Part shown: positions 1 through 9,449 of the stretch, piece by piece
How positions within the stretch are numbered: the stretch's first letter is position 1
Layout: every line of letters starts with the position of its first letter
Assembly: GCA_937880075.1 (NCBI GenBank)
Contig: CALFLM010000054.1
Coordinates: forward strand, 1-61,295
DNA: 61,295 nucleotides
Direction: 5' to 3'
Source of the DNA: an uncultured Romboutsia sp.
Lineage (GTDB): Bacteria > Bacillota > Clostridia > Peptostreptococcales > Peptostreptococcaceae
Made by a program: the position numbers and the translations under genes
The notes under the pieces: model-generated
Databases searched by the model: none
What the model was told of the DNA's origin: nothing
What the model saw: the letters and a program-made list of their open reading frames with translations, nothing else

Positions 1-67
1 ATATAGTTATGCATAATTTGAATTGGCACAACATATTGTATATAATTTTTTTAACGCGACAAACCCC
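1..67. repeat. Right part of a ~98-bp inverted-repeat element (copy 1, cut by window edge)
   Basis: These bases match 14913-14978 almost base for base, apart from a few changes near the end. The full copy at 14881-14978 begins GGGGTTGTCGCA and ends TGCGACAGCCCC; only the right arm lies in this window here. It sits 11 bases past the pflA stop, so in the pflA transcript it would form the first arm of a terminator-like hairpin. It is probably a MITE-like element or a dispersed terminator; no transposase is nearby. Confidence 0.75.
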
Positions 68-78
68 TTTATTGATAT

Positions 79-822
79 CTATTTAGATTTATTGTTAAAC
101 ACCTTGACACCGAATTTTTCTACTATTTCACTAGCTTTAGCAATATCTTCGCTAGTAGCATCTTCAATATTTTTTAATTCATAATCTAATCCCATACTTT
201 CCCATTTATGAATACCTATAGAGTGATATGGTAATAATTCAAATCTTTCTACATTATTAAGTTTAGATACAAATTCACCTAAAGCTTCTAAGTTTTCTTT
301 AGTATCTGTTATACCTGGAACTAATACGTGTCTTATCCAAACCGGTATATTTCTTTCATCTAAATGCTTAGCTAACTTAAGTGATTTTTCAACTCCAACA
401 CCAGTTAACTCTTTAGATTCTTCTTCTAACATATGCTTTAAATCAAGTAATACAAGATCAGTATTATCTAATATAGGATCTATAACATCAATATTTACAA
501 ATCCAGATGTATCTAGACAAGTGTGTATTTTATTTTCTTTAGCCTTAACAAATAGTTCATTTAAAAACTCAGGTTGTAAAGTTGCTTCACCACCAGATAC
601 AGTTATTCCGCCGCCTGAAGCATTCATATATGATTTGTATTTTGAAGCTTGAGCGATTATTTCATCTGTTGTATATTCTTTTCCTGACTTTATATCCCAT
701 GTATCTCTATTGTGACAATATTTACATCTTAATGGGCATCCTTGCATAAATAATATAAATCTTATTCCTGGACCATCTACTGTTCCAAATGTCTCTATTG
801 AATGAACTCTTCCTTTTACCAT
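79..822 (-). CDS. pflA: Pyruvate formate-lyase activating enzyme (radical SAM)
   Basis: This radical SAM enzyme uses a 4Fe-4S cluster and S-adenosylmethionine to make the glycyl radical on pyruvate formate-lyase in the cytoplasm. The cluster motif CPLRCKYC (CX3CX2C) lies at about residues 29-36, after the family's typical ETFGTVDGPG start. A glycine-rich SAM motif (SGGEATLQ) follows near residue 75. I chose the ATG at 822 because AGAGGTG stands just upstream; the in-frame GTG at 831 is part of that ribosome binding site. The 247-aa length is normal. It lies 411 bases downstream of pflB on the same strand, with a terminator between, so it probably has its own promoter. Confidence 0.97.
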   Translation of the reverse strand: MVKGRVHSIETFGTVDGPGIRFILFMQGCPLRCKYCHNRDTWDIKSGKEYTTDEIIAQASKYKSYMNASGGGITVSGGEATLQPEFLNELFVKAKENKIHTCLDTSGFVNIDVIDPILDNTDLVLLDLKHMLEEESKELTGVGVEKSLKLAKHLDERNIPVWIRHVLVPGITDTKENLEALGEFVSKLNNVERFELLPYHSIGIHKWESMGLDYELKNIEDATSEDIAKASEIVEKFGVKVFNNKSK

Positions 823-1233
823 AATAGTCACCTCTAAGTTGATTTTAATTAAATTTATTCGAATATAATTTAATATACTGTATACAAAACAATATAATTA
901 AATTATAAGATATTACTAACTTTAAGTCTATATAAATTAGTAACTAATTGTTTTATTTTTGTATTATAATAATACTCCGAATAAGAAGAATAAACTTTAC
1001 ATAATAAATTTTATAAAAATATATTGATAATGTCATAAGTAGTGAAGTGTAGGAAAAATATAAAATAACAAAGGATAAATACATCATATATGGACATCAT
1101 AAGATTATGAAAATAAAAAGGAGAGTGTAAGTTTATGAGACTTACACTCTGAAAAATAATATACTTTGATTGATTGTAAACTTGAAAACTCTGATGTAAG
1201 AATTTAAGTTTATGAATTATTTAGAGGTTATAA
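823..1233. other. Intergenic region between pflB and pflA
   Basis: About 410 bases of AT-rich DNA. It contains the pflB terminator hairpin at 1122-1150 and must hold the pflA promoter, which I could not place with confidence. I see no small ORF with a ribosome binding site. Confidence 0.6.
1122..1150 (-). terminator. pflB terminator
   Basis: An inverted repeat (AGAGTGTAAGT pairing with ACTTACACTCT around a 7-base loop) is followed on the minus strand by a T-rich run (CCTTTTTATTTT). It lies 84 bases past the pflB stop and separates pflB from pflA. Confidence 0.85.
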
Positions 1234-3465
1234 TTAAGCCATTTTTCCGTGGAATGTTCTGTTTATAACGTCTAATTGTTGTTCTTTAGTTAATTTTATA
1301 AAGTTAACAGCATATCCTGAAACTCTTATAGTTAATTGAGGATATTTTTCTGGATGTTCCATAGCATCTTCTAGAGTAGCTCTATCAAATACGTTAACGT
1401 TTAAGTGATGAGCTCCATCTGTGAAGTATCCATCCATCATACAAGAAAGATTTCTAACTCTTTCATTCATATCTTTTCCTAAAGCACCAGGTACTATAGA
1501 GAAAGTATTAGATATACCATCTTGAGAATGCTCATATGGTAATTTAGCAACAGATGATAATGAAGCTAAAGCACCACTATTATCTCTTCCGTGCATTGGG
1601 TTTGCTCCTGGAGCGAATGGAGCACCAGCTCTTCTACCACATGGAGTGTTACCAGTTTTCTTACCGTAAACAACGTTTGAAGTTATTGTTAATACTGATT
1701 GAGTATGAACTGAATTTCTATAAGTTTTATTCTTTCTTATTTTGTTCATCATAGACTCAACTAAGTATATAGCTATATCATCAACTCTATCATCGTTGTT
1801 TCCGTATTTTGGATAATCTCCTTCTATTTCGAAGTCTACAGCTACACCAGCTTCGTTTCTTATAGTTTTAACTTTAGCATATTTTATAGCAGATAATGAG
1901 TCAGCAGCAACTGATAAACCAGCTATACCACAAGCCATAGTTCTGAATATATCTCTATCATGTAAAGCCATTTCTAATGCTTCATAAGAGTACTTATCAT
2001 GCATGTAGTGGATTACATTTAATGTATTTACATATAAGTTTGCTAACCAATCAGTGAATGGTTCAAATCTTTCCATTACTTTATCGTAATCTAAGTATTC
2101 ATCCATTATTGGTTCGAATCTTGGTCCTACTTGAGCACCTGATTTTTCATCAACACCACCGTTTATAGCGTATAATAAAGTTTTAGCTAAGTTAACTCTA
2201 GCTCCGAAGAATTGCATTTGCTTACCAACTCTCATTGCAGATACACAACAAGCTATTGCATAGTCATCTCCCCAGTAAGGTCTCATTAAATCATCGTTTT
2301 CATATTGAACTGAACTTGTATCTATAGATACTTTAGAACAGAAATCTTTGAATCCTTGTGGGAAATCTTTTGACCAAAGTACTGTTAAGTTTGGTTCTGG
2401 AGAAGGTCCTATAGTGTAAAGAGTATTTAAAACTCTGAATGAAGTTTTAGTTACTAATGTTCTACCATCGATACCTTGACCACCTATTGACTCAGTTACC
2501 CAAGTTGGGTCTCCAGAGAATAATTCATTGTAATCAGGAGTTCTTAAGAATTTAACCATTCTTAATTTCATAACGAAGTGGTCCATTAATTCTTGAACTT
2601 CTTCTTCAGTTATAGTTCCAGCTTTTAAATCTCTTTCGAAGTATATATCTAAGAAAGTAGAAGTTCTACCTATTGACATAGCAGCACCATTTTGATCTTT
2701 TATAGCTGCTAAGTAAGCAAAGTATAACCATTGTATAGCTTCTCTTGAGTTAGTAGCAGGACCTGATATATCAAATCCATAAGACTCAGCCATTCTCTTT
2801 AATGCTTGTAAAGCTTTTATTTGATCAGATATTTCTTCTCTTAATCTTATTACATCTTCGTCCATGCAAGAAACTTCTAAAGAAAGTTTTTGCTCGTTTT
2901 TATCTTCTATTAATCTATCAACACCGTATAAAGCAACTCTTCTGTAGTCACCTATTATTCTTCCTCTTCCGTAAGCATCTGGAAGACCAGTTATTATACC
3001 AGATTTTCTAGCAGCTCTCATTTCAGTAGTATAAGCATCGAAAACACCTTGGTTGTGAGTTTTTCTGTACTTAGTGAATATTTCACTTACTTCTGGATCA
3101 CATTTGAATCCGTAAGCTTCACAAGCGCTTTCAACCATTCTTATACCACCTTCTGGCATTATAGCTCTTTTTAAAGGTGCATCAGTTTGTAAACCTACAA
3201 CAGTTTCCTTATCTTTGTTTATATATCCAGGTGCATAAGCATCTATAGCTGATACTGTTTTAGTATCAACATCAAGAGTACCACCGTTTTCTCTTTCTTT
3301 TTTGAATAATTCCATTACCTCTTCCCATAATTGCTTAGTGTTTTCAGTAGCACCAGCTAAGAAAGAGTCATCTCCTTCATATGGAGTGTAGTTTGCTTGG
3401 ATGAACCCTCTAACATCTATTTCCTTAGTCCATCTACCTTCTTTAAATCCTTGCCATGCATTCAT
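1234..3465 (-). CDS. pflB: Pyruvate formate-lyase (formate C-acetyltransferase)
   Basis: It converts pyruvate and CoA to formate and acetyl-CoA during anaerobic growth. The glycyl-radical motif RVSGYAVNF places the radical glycine at residue 717, close to the C-terminus, and the catalytic cysteine pair is seen in AIACCVSAM at about residue 400. The 743-aa length fits the PFL family (E. coli PflB is 760), and the sequence matches true PFL rather than choline or glycerol lyases. The ATG follows AAGGAGG with good spacing. The gene uses markedly optimised codons, as expected for an abundant fermentation enzyme. Its activator pflA is the next gene downstream. Confidence 0.98.
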   Translation of the reverse strand: MNAWQGFKEGRWTKEIDVRGFIQANYTPYEGDDSFLAGATENTKQLWEEVMELFKKERENGGTLDVDTKTVSAIDAYAPGYINKDKETVVGLQTDAPLKRAIMPEGGIRMVESACEAYGFKCDPEVSEIFTKYRKTHNQGVFDAYTTEMRAARKSGIITGLPDAYGRGRIIGDYRRVALYGVDRLIEDKNEQKLSLEVSCMDEDVIRLREEISDQIKALQALKRMAESYGFDISGPATNSREAIQWLYFAYLAAIKDQNGAAMSIGRTSTFLDIYFERDLKAGTITEEEVQELMDHFVMKLRMVKFLRTPDYNELFSGDPTWVTESIGGQGIDGRTLVTKTSFRVLNTLYTIGPSPEPNLTVLWSKDFPQGFKDFCSKVSIDTSSVQYENDDLMRPYWGDDYAIACCVSAMRVGKQMQFFGARVNLAKTLLYAINGGVDEKSGAQVGPRFEPIMDEYLDYDKVMERFEPFTDWLANLYVNTLNVIHYMHDKYSYEALEMALHDRDIFRTMACGIAGLSVAADSLSAIKYAKVKTIRNEAGVAVDFEIEGDYPKYGNNDDRVDDIAIYLVESMMNKIRKNKTYRNSVHTQSVLTITSNVVYGKKTGNTPCGRRAGAPFAPGANPMHGRDNSGALASLSSVAKLPYEHSQDGISNTFSIVPGALGKDMNERVRNLSCMMDGYFTDGAHHLNVNVFDRATLEDAMEHPEKYPQLTIRVSGYAVNFIKLTKEQQLDVINRTFHGKMA

Positions 3466-3758
3466 TTGAATAGCCTCCTTAGTTAAGGTTTTAAAATTTT
3501 TTTATTTGTTGTTTATATAAATCTAGCTAGATAATTTTAACAATATAATAATAACATATGAGTCGTATTTTGTATACATAAAAAATATATAGAATATTGT
3601 CTTACAATGATTAAATTCATTAAATGTTCTTATATAAAAATACGTGCCAAAGTATTATATATTTTAACTTATAATTATAAAATTATTTTTAATGTGTGGA
3701 AAAGAAATTGCATATATATTTATCTACTGAATACTTATTAATAAGGGGGTGATTGTAT

Positions 3759-4718
3759 ATGTTTATTACAATAATATTATTTTTAATTGGATTTGTATTG
3801 ATTACAAAAGGAGCTGATATTTTTATAAATTGTACAGTAGATATAGGAAAGAAAACAAAGATATCAGAAATTATATTAGGAGCTACTATAGTAAGTTTTG
3901 CTACTACACTACCTGAACTTACAGTATCCTTATTTGCATCTTTAGATGGGCATACTACAATGAGTTTAGGTAATGCAGTAGGATCAATTATTTGTAACAC
4001 AGGATTAGTTCTAGGGCTAGTAGCGTTTATAAGTCCTTTTAGCGTTGATAAGAATATGTTTTTTTCTAAATCTATATTGCTATTAATATGTGTGGTATTG
4101 TTGCTTTTATTAGGAATAGATAAGAGAATAACAAAAATAGACTCAATACCACTTTTAGTTATGCTTTTGATATATATGTATTCAAATTATAAAAGTGTAG
4201 TTAAAAAGGGGAGCAGAGCTAGAGGAAATAATACATCTAAAGTTAAAGAAGATAAGCATATAGGAGAATGGGCAAAGATAGTTTCACTATTTGCTTTAGG
4301 TCTAATTATGATGGTGATAGGATCTAGGTTATTAGTAGATAATGGTGTAATAATAGCTGAGTGGATTGGAGTGCCACAAGGAGTTATAAGTCTTACAGTT
4401 ATAGCGCTTGGAACATCTTTACCAGAATTAGTATCATCATTAACAGCAATAAAGAAAAAACATCATGCAATATCTGTTGGAAATATTTTAGGGGCAAATA
4501 TATTAAATATAGTATCTGTTATAGGAATATCTTCTATACCAAACGATATACCTATATTATCTCAAAATATTAATATAGATTTTCCATTTATGATACTTTT
4601 ACTACTTACATTAATATTACCAACTATAAAAAATAATAAGTTATATAGATTTCAAGGGTTAATAATGCTTGTTATTTATTTTATTTATATAGGAACTTTA
4701 TATATTATGTACATATAG
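3759..4718 (+). CDS. Sodium/calcium exchanger family membrane protein
   Basis: A cation antiporter of the CaCA type with two homologous halves. The conserved alpha repeats are visible: ATIVSFATTLPELTVSL with GNAVGS in the first half and ALGTSLPELVSSL with GNILGAN in the second. About ten membrane segments are predicted, with a charged loop near residues 145-170. The ATG at 3759 is preferred because GGGGG lies about nine bases upstream; a TTG two codons earlier is too close. It encodes 319 aa, normal for the YrbG-like group. It stands alone between pflB (divergent) and a helicase. Whether it carries calcium, sodium or another ion cannot be told from sequence. Confidence 0.9.
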   Translation: MFITIILFLIGFVLITKGADIFINCTVDIGKKTKISEIILGATIVSFATTLPELTVSLFASLDGHTTMSLGNAVGSIICNTGLVLGLVAFISPFSVDKNMFFSKSILLLICVVLLLLLGIDKRITKIDSIPLLVMLLIYMYSNYKSVVKKGSRARGNNTSKVKEDKHIGEWAKIVSLFALGLIMMVIGSRLLVDNGVIIAEWIGVPQGVISLTVIALGTSLPELVSSLTAIKKKHHAISVGNILGANILNIVSVIGISSIPNDIPILSQNINIDFPFMILLLLTLILPTIKNNKLYRFQGLIMLVIYFIYIGTLYIMYI

Positions 4719-4847
4719 GTAATAAATATATTTTATATCATATTGAATATTATACATATGTGAAGGAGAAAATATTAATTGCATATTATCTAAAATAAAT
4801 ATATAATGGATAGGTTAGATAAACTGATAACGGAAAGGAAGCAACAT

Positions 4848-6473
4848 ATGAATATAATAAAATTTGAAGATTTACCAATAAGTGATAATATAAAAAGAGC
4901 TGTAATAGAAATGGGATTTGAAGAACCATCTCCGATACAATCACAGTCTATACCTGTGATTTTATCGGGTAAGGATGTTATCGGACAAGCTCAAACAGGG
5001 ACGGGAAAAACAGCAGCATTCAGTATACCATTATTAGAAATGATTAATCCTGAAGAAAAAAATTTACAAGCAGTAGTGCTTTGCCCGACTAGAGAACTTG
5101 CAATACAAGTTTCAACTGAAATAAGAAAAATAGGTAAATACATGCACGGAATAAAAAGTTTACCTGTATACGGTGGACAACCAATAGAAAGACAAATAAA
5201 GGCATTAAAGGCTGGAGTTCAAATAGTAATAGGTACTCCAGGACGTGTTATAGATCATATAAACCGTAAAACATTAAAAATGGATAATGTAAAAATGGTT
5301 ATATTAGATGAAGCTGATGAAATGCTAGATATGGGATTTAGAGAAGATATAGAGACTATATTAAGTAAAACACCAGAAGAAAGACAAACTACTTTCTTCT
5401 CAGCGACTATGCCAAAAGGTATATTAGAGTTAACTAAAAAATATCAAAAAGATCCAGAGCATATAAAAGTTGTTAGAAAAGAACTTACAGTTCCTAATAT
5501 AAAGCAATATTATATAGAAACAAGATCAGCTAACAAATTAGAGGTATTAAGCAGATTAATAGATGTATACAATCCTAAGCTATCTGTAGTTTTCTGTAAC
5601 ACTAAAAAAGGTGCAGATGAATTAGTTAGCGATTTACAAGCTAGAGGATACTTTGCAGATGCATTACATGGTGACTTAAAGCAAACTCAAAGAGATATAG
5701 TAATGGATAAATTTAGAAATGGAACAATAGATATATTAGTAGCCACAGATGTTGCTGCTAGAGGTATAGATGTTGATGATGTCGAGGCTGTATTTAACTA
5801 TGATTTACCTCAAGATGAAGAGTATTATGTACACAGAATAGGTAGAACTGGTAGAGCAGGTAGAAATGGTATATCATTCTCATTTGTATTTGGAAAAGAA
5901 ATGAGAAAAATGAGAGATATAGAAAGATATACTAAAACAAAGTTAGTTAAGCACGATATACCATCAGTTGCTGATGTTGAAGAAAAGAAAGTAAGTACAT
6001 TCTTCAATCAAGTTAAAGAAGTTGTAGAAGCAGGTCATTTAACTAAGCAAATACAATGGTTAGAAAACTTCTGTTCAGAATCAGAAGCTGAGTATGGTGT
6101 AGTGGATATAGCAGCGGCTCTTTTAAAGATAGCCTTAGGAGATGAGGAAAAACAAGAAATAGTTGAAGAGCCATCAAGATCTCGTAAAGAAGGTCGTTCT
6201 AAGTCAAAAGATACTGGAGCTAGTGAAGGTATGATAAGACTATTTATAAACGTTGGTAGAAACCAAAGAGTTCAAGCTAAGGATATATTAGGAGCTATAG
6301 CTGGAGAAGCTGGAATACCTGGTAAATTAGTTGGAACAATAGATATATATGATAAATATACTTTCGTTGAAGTTCCTAAGCAAAATGCTAAAAAGGTATT
6401 AGAAAAAATGAAAAATATAAAGATAAAAGGAAATAAGATAAATATAGAAAGAGCTAACAGAAGAAGAAAGTAA
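4848..6473 (+). CDS. DEAD-box ATP-dependent RNA helicase with C-terminal RNA-binding domain
   Basis: It unwinds structured RNA, probably in ribosome assembly or cold adaptation. Helicase motifs appear in order: the Q-motif region, AQTGTGKT (Walker A), PTRELA, GTPGR, DEAD, SAT, and HRIGRTGRAGRNG. A basic linker (SRSRKEGRSKSK) is followed by a DbpA/CsdA-type RNA-binding domain ending in basic residues. I chose the ATG at 4848 because GGAAAGGAA lies eight bases upstream; an in-frame ATG at 4806 has no ribosome binding site. That gives 541 aa. It resembles CshA/DeaD proteins, but the exact orthologue is uncertain. A weak hairpin terminator follows. Confidence 0.95.
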   Translation: MNIIKFEDLPISDNIKRAVIEMGFEEPSPIQSQSIPVILSGKDVIGQAQTGTGKTAAFSIPLLEMINPEEKNLQAVVLCPTRELAIQVSTEIRKIGKYMHGIKSLPVYGGQPIERQIKALKAGVQIVIGTPGRVIDHINRKTLKMDNVKMVILDEADEMLDMGFREDIETILSKTPEERQTTFFSATMPKGILELTKKYQKDPEHIKVVRKELTVPNIKQYYIETRSANKLEVLSRLIDVYNPKLSVVFCNTKKGADELVSDLQARGYFADALHGDLKQTQRDIVMDKFRNGTIDILVATDVAARGIDVDDVEAVFNYDLPQDEEYYVHRIGRTGRAGRNGISFSFVFGKEMRKMRDIERYTKTKLVKHDIPSVADVEEKKVSTFFNQVKEVVEAGHLTKQIQWLENFCSESEAEYGVVDIAAALLKIALGDEEKQEIVEEPSRSRKEGRSKSKDTGASEGMIRLFINVGRNQRVQAKDILGAIAGEAGIPGKLVGTIDIYDKYTFVEVPKQNAKKVLEKMKNIKIKGNKINIERANRRRK

Positions 6474-6479
6474 TTAATT

Positions 6480-6504
6480 AGAAGTGCCTATTTTGGTGCT
6501 TCTT
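6480..6504 (+). terminator. Helicase gene terminator
   Basis: AGAAGTGCC pairs with GGTGCTTCT (two wobble positions) around a short loop and is followed by TTTTATTTT, just past the helicase stop. Confidence 0.7.
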
Positions 6505-6773
6505 TTATTTTGTAAAAATCTAATTAAATAGCGACAAATTTATTATTATATATAAGCTATTATATGCTATTTATGCTAAATGGTATAAAATATATAGGAA
6601 TCTAAACTATTTATTAGTCAAAAAATATATTACATAGGAATTCAAGTAACATATAATTAAACCTTTGTAGACATAATAAAACAAAAGTAGTTAAATTTCG
6701 TTGAAGGAGAAGAGTTAATTCTATAGAATTCATAATACGTTAATACTTTTACAAAAGATAAGGGGGAATACTA
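6505..6773. other. Upstream region of the spoIIA operon
   Basis: AT-rich region that must carry the spoIIAA promoter. In Bacillus this promoter uses sigma-H and Spo0A. AGGAATT at 6636-6642 resembles a sigma-H -35 element, and a loose Spo0A-box-like sequence (GCGACAAAT, minus strand TTTGTCGC) is at 6531-6540. Neither match is strong enough to call. Confidence 0.35.
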
Positions 6774-7109
6774 ATGATAAGATGTTCTTTAGAAGAAAAA
6801 AATTTAGTCATAGAATTTTTGACTAGTGAATTGGATCATCATATAACTAATGAAGTTAGAGATGAGATAGATATAATATTAGATTCTAAATCAATAAAGA
6901 ATATAGTATTTGATTTTAAAAATATTAGATTTATGGATTCATCTGGTATAGGTGTAATTATAGGTAGATACAAAAAAATTTCCAGTGAAGGTGGAAAAGT
7001 GTCAGTAGTAAATGTAAATGACAGAGTTAAAAAAATATTCAATTTATCAGGTATGAACAAAATAATTAACATTTACGATACATGTGAAGAAGTAGCAAGT
7101 TCTTTGTAA
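6774..7109 (+). CDS. spoIIAA: Anti-sigma F factor antagonist SpoIIAA
   Basis: A STAS-domain protein that, when dephosphorylated by SpoIIE, binds SpoIIAB and releases sigma-F in the forespore. The phosphorylation site is the second serine of MDSSGIGVI (residue 57), as in B. subtilis. Length is 111 aa against 117 in Bacillus. The ATG follows AAGGGGGAA. It is the first gene of the spoIIAA-spoIIAB-sigF operon, with 13 bases to the next gene. Confidence 0.96.
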   Translation: MIRCSLEEKNLVIEFLTSELDHHITNEVRDEIDIILDSKSIKNIVFDFKNIRFMDSSGIGVIIGRYKKISSEGGKVSVVNVNDRVKKIFNLSGMNKIINIYDTCEEVASSL

Positions 7110-7122
7110 GGGGGAATATATT

Positions 7123-7551
7123 ATGAATAATATTATGGAAGTAAAATTTTCTGCCAAGTCTGAAAATGAAAGCCTAGCAAGAGTTATAGTTGCATCTTTT
7201 GCTGCTAAATTAGACCCGACATTAGATGAACTAGCAGATATAAAAACTGCTGTATCAGAGGCTGTTACAAATTCTATTATACATGGGTATGATGAGGATG
7301 ATTCAAAGTTTGTATATTTAAGATGTGAAATAAATGAAACTACTATAAAAGTAGTAATAGAAGATAGAGGACATGGTATAGAAGATATTTCAATGGCTAT
7401 GCAACCACTTTATACATCAAAACCAGAACTTGAAAGATCAGGAATGGGGTTCACTGTTATGGAAAGTTTTATGGATAATGTAACGGTAAGTTCAATAAAG
7501 GATGAAGGGACAAAAGTAGTTATGACAAAAAAAATAAACTTGCCTGAATAA
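7123..7551 (+). CDS. spoIIAB: Anti-sigma F factor / serine kinase SpoIIAB
   Basis: This GHKL-type kinase holds sigma-F inactive in the predivisional cell and phosphorylates SpoIIAA. The Bergerat ATP-binding fold is seen: the N box EAVTNSIIHGY at about residues 46-56, and EDRGHGIED followed by a GMGFTVM lid region. The 142-aa length is close to the Bacillus protein (146). It sits between spoIIAA and sigF with short spacers, the standard order. Confidence 0.97.
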   Translation: MNNIMEVKFSAKSENESLARVIVASFAAKLDPTLDELADIKTAVSEAVTNSIIHGYDEDDSKFVYLRCEINETTIKVVIEDRGHGIEDISMAMQPLYTSKPELERSGMGFTVMESFMDNVTVSSIKDEGTKVVMTKKINLPE

Positions 7552-7577
7552 AGACCAAAAAGAATAGAGGTTTTATT

Positions 7578-8345
7578 ATGGGGATAACTGCAAAGAAACA
7601 AGAAAAAAGAACATTACTTAGCCATGAAGAAACGCTTGATTTGATATATAAAGTTCAACATACAGGTGATGAAGAGGCTAAAGAAATATTAATAGAAAAC
7701 AATTTAGGTTTAGTTAGAAGCGTTGTATCAAAATTCTTAAACATAGGTTATGATAGAGACGATTTATTCCAATTAGGATCTATAGGATTAATTAAAGCTA
7801 TATATAAATTTGATCCAAGGTTTAATGTTAAATTCTCTACATATGCAGTTCCTATGATTTTAGGTGAAATAAAAAGGTATTTAAGAGATGATGGTATGGT
7901 AAAAGTATCTAGGTCTCTAAAGCAAATCGCAATAAAAGCAAAAACAACAAGTGAAATTTTAAGCAAAAAGCTAGGAAGAGAACCAAGTATAGAAGAATTA
8001 GCAAAAGAATTAGATGTAGAAAAAGAAGAATTAGTAATGGCGATGGAATCTAATTTTTCTGTTGAATATTTACATGGTGTAATTCATGAAGAAGAAGGAG
8101 CTCCAATATGCCTTATAGATAAGATAAGTCAAAAAGGGGAAAGTGAAGAAGAAAAAGTTGTAGAAAATATCTTACTTAAAGAAGTACTTGGAAAACTAGA
8201 AAAAAGAGAAAGACAGATAATAATGTTAAGATATTTTGAAGATAGAACTCAAAGTGAGATTGGAGAATTATTAAATATATCTCAAGTTCAAGTTTCTAGA
8301 ATAGAGAAAAAGGTATTGTCCAAGTTAAAATCATATATTAGTTAG
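7578..8345 (+). CDS. sigF: RNA polymerase sporulation sigma factor F
   Basis: The first forespore-specific sigma factor. Region 2 (NLGLVRSVVSKF, DRDDLFQLGSIGLIKAI and KFSTYAVPMILGEIKRYLRD) covers about residues 45-125, a region 3 helix set follows, and region 4 with its helix-turn-helix (TQSEIGELLNISQVQVSRIEKK) is at the C-terminus. Its 255 aa match the family. The ATG follows AGAGG. It ends in a strong terminator before the spoVA genes. Confidence 0.97.
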   Translation: MGITAKKQEKRTLLSHEETLDLIYKVQHTGDEEAKEILIENNLGLVRSVVSKFLNIGYDRDDLFQLGSIGLIKAIYKFDPRFNVKFSTYAVPMILGEIKRYLRDDGMVKVSRSLKQIAIKAKTTSEILSKKLGREPSIEELAKELDVEKEELVMAMESNFSVEYLHGVIHEEEGAPICLIDKISQKGESEEEKVVENILLKEVLGKLEKRERQIIMLRYFEDRTQSEIGELLNISQVQVSRIEKKVLSKLKSYIS

Positions 8346-8348
8346 TTA

Positions 8349-8395
8349 AAATAAATCCTTAATTTAAGTTTAGATTAAGGGTTTATTTTTTTTTA
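8349..8395 (+). terminator. Terminator of the spoIIA operon
   Basis: An inverted repeat (AAATAAATCCTTAAT with ATTAAGGGTTTATTT) is followed by an eight-T run. It begins a few bases after the sigF stop and ends about 37 bases before spoVAA. Confidence 0.85.
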
Positions 8396-8428
8396 TTTAA
8401 GAAATAATAAATAAAAGGGAGGTTTTAT

Positions 8429-9016
8429 ATGGAAGACATTTACTTAATACCCATAATGTTAAGACCATTTAACTTTACTACACAAAATATTTACTTAAAA
8501 GATATTTATTGTATATACCCAAAAGAGTATGAAGAAAAAATCGGAAATATATGTATAAGAACTTATGATGAAAAAGATTCAAACTATGATGTTATACATA
8601 TAGGTGAAGTAATTGATAAAGTAAAGAAGAAGCTATCTACAGCACATATAACATTTTTAAAAACTGATGATATAGTAATATTTTTCGATGATAATAAAAA
8701 AGATAGAACTAAATATCTAAGGGTTTTATTAGTATCTATAGTAGTTCTTATGGGGTCTATAATGGGAATAATGAACTTTCATGCAGATGTAAATATGATA
8801 CATTCTCAAAGCACTATGGTAAATGCATTAACTAAAAATCCTAAAACGTATTTACCATATTTTCAAATACCATATTCTATTGGTATAGGAGTAGGGGTTG
8901 CTCTTTTTTTTAATAAATTTATTCCTACATATGCAAAAAATGAACCTAGCCCTTTAGACTTAAAAATGAAATCTTTAAACAAAGAAATTGAAAATGAGTT
9001 AAGGAAGATGAAGTAA
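8429..9016 (+). CDS. spoVAA: Stage V sporulation protein AA
   Basis: A component of the SpoVA system that moves calcium-dipicolinate into and out of spores. The N-terminal half (about residues 1-95) is soluble and beta-rich, followed by two membrane segments at about 95-115 and 145-165, the layout of SpoVAA. The 195-aa length is near the Bacillus protein (206). It starts at an ATG after GGGAGG. Identification rests on its place directly before spoVAB and on the topology, since sequence conservation of this subunit is low. Confidence 0.85.
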   Translation: MEDIYLIPIMLRPFNFTTQNIYLKDIYCIYPKEYEEKIGNICIRTYDEKDSNYDVIHIGEVIDKVKKKLSTAHITFLKTDDIVIFFDDNKKDRTKYLRVLLVSIVVLMGSIMGIMNFHADVNMIHSQSTMVNALTKNPKTYLPYFQIPYSIGIGVGVALFFNKFIPTYAKNEPSPLDLKMKSLNKEIENELRKMK

Positions 9017-9028
9017 AGAGGTTTAAAC

Positions 9029-9445
9029 ATGAAATTATTTTTAATTATCTTTGGATTATCATCAGGAATAATTGTTGGTTCTGGAGTAATTGCACTATTA
9101 ATACTAGTTGGAATAATACCTCGAATGGCACAGATAAGTAATACAAGGTCATTTATAAACTTTTATGAAAAAATACTAGTTATAGGTACTTTTTTGGGAG
9201 CTTTAATATCTATTCAAAATATACGTATATCAATAGGTAAATTTGGTGTTTTAGTATTTGGATTAGCATATGGTATATTCGTAGGCTTTTTAAGCTCAGG
9301 ATTAGCTGAAATATTAGATTATATACCGATAGTATCTAGGAGATTAAAAATACCAACTCTATACTTAAAATATATAATAATATCTTTGTTAATAGGGAAA
9401 GTTATGGGTTCTTTTATAGGATGGAAAATAATACAAGGAGGGTAA
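9029..9445 (+). CDS. spoVAB: Stage V sporulation protein AB
   Basis: Small integral membrane SpoVA subunit with four predicted membrane segments and the family's opening segment rich in small residues (GLSSGIIVGSGVIALL). The conserved region GIFVGFLSSGLAEILDYIP near residues 90-108 is typical. Length 138 aa matches the family. It lies 12 bases after spoVAA and 4 bases before spoVAC, so the genes are co-transcribed. Confidence 0.93.
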   Translation: MKLFLIIFGLSSGIIVGSGVIALLILVGIIPRMAQISNTRSFINFYEKILVIGTFLGALISIQNIRISIGKFGVLVFGLAYGIFVGFLSSGLAEILDYIPIVSRRLKIPTLYLKYIIISLLIGKVMGSFIGWKIIQGG

Positions 9446-9449
9446 AAAC

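Noticed and set aside
1554..3011. Plus-strand frames inside pflB
   Set aside because: They are antisense shadows of a strongly biased coding sequence.
3531..3550. Rex-type operator before pflB
   Set aside because: Only half of the expected TTGTTAA-TTAACAA palindrome is present.
6531..6642. Spo0A box and sigma-H promoter before spoIIAA
   Set aside because: Matches (TTTGTCGC on the minus strand, AGGAATT) are partial and could be chance in AT-rich DNA.
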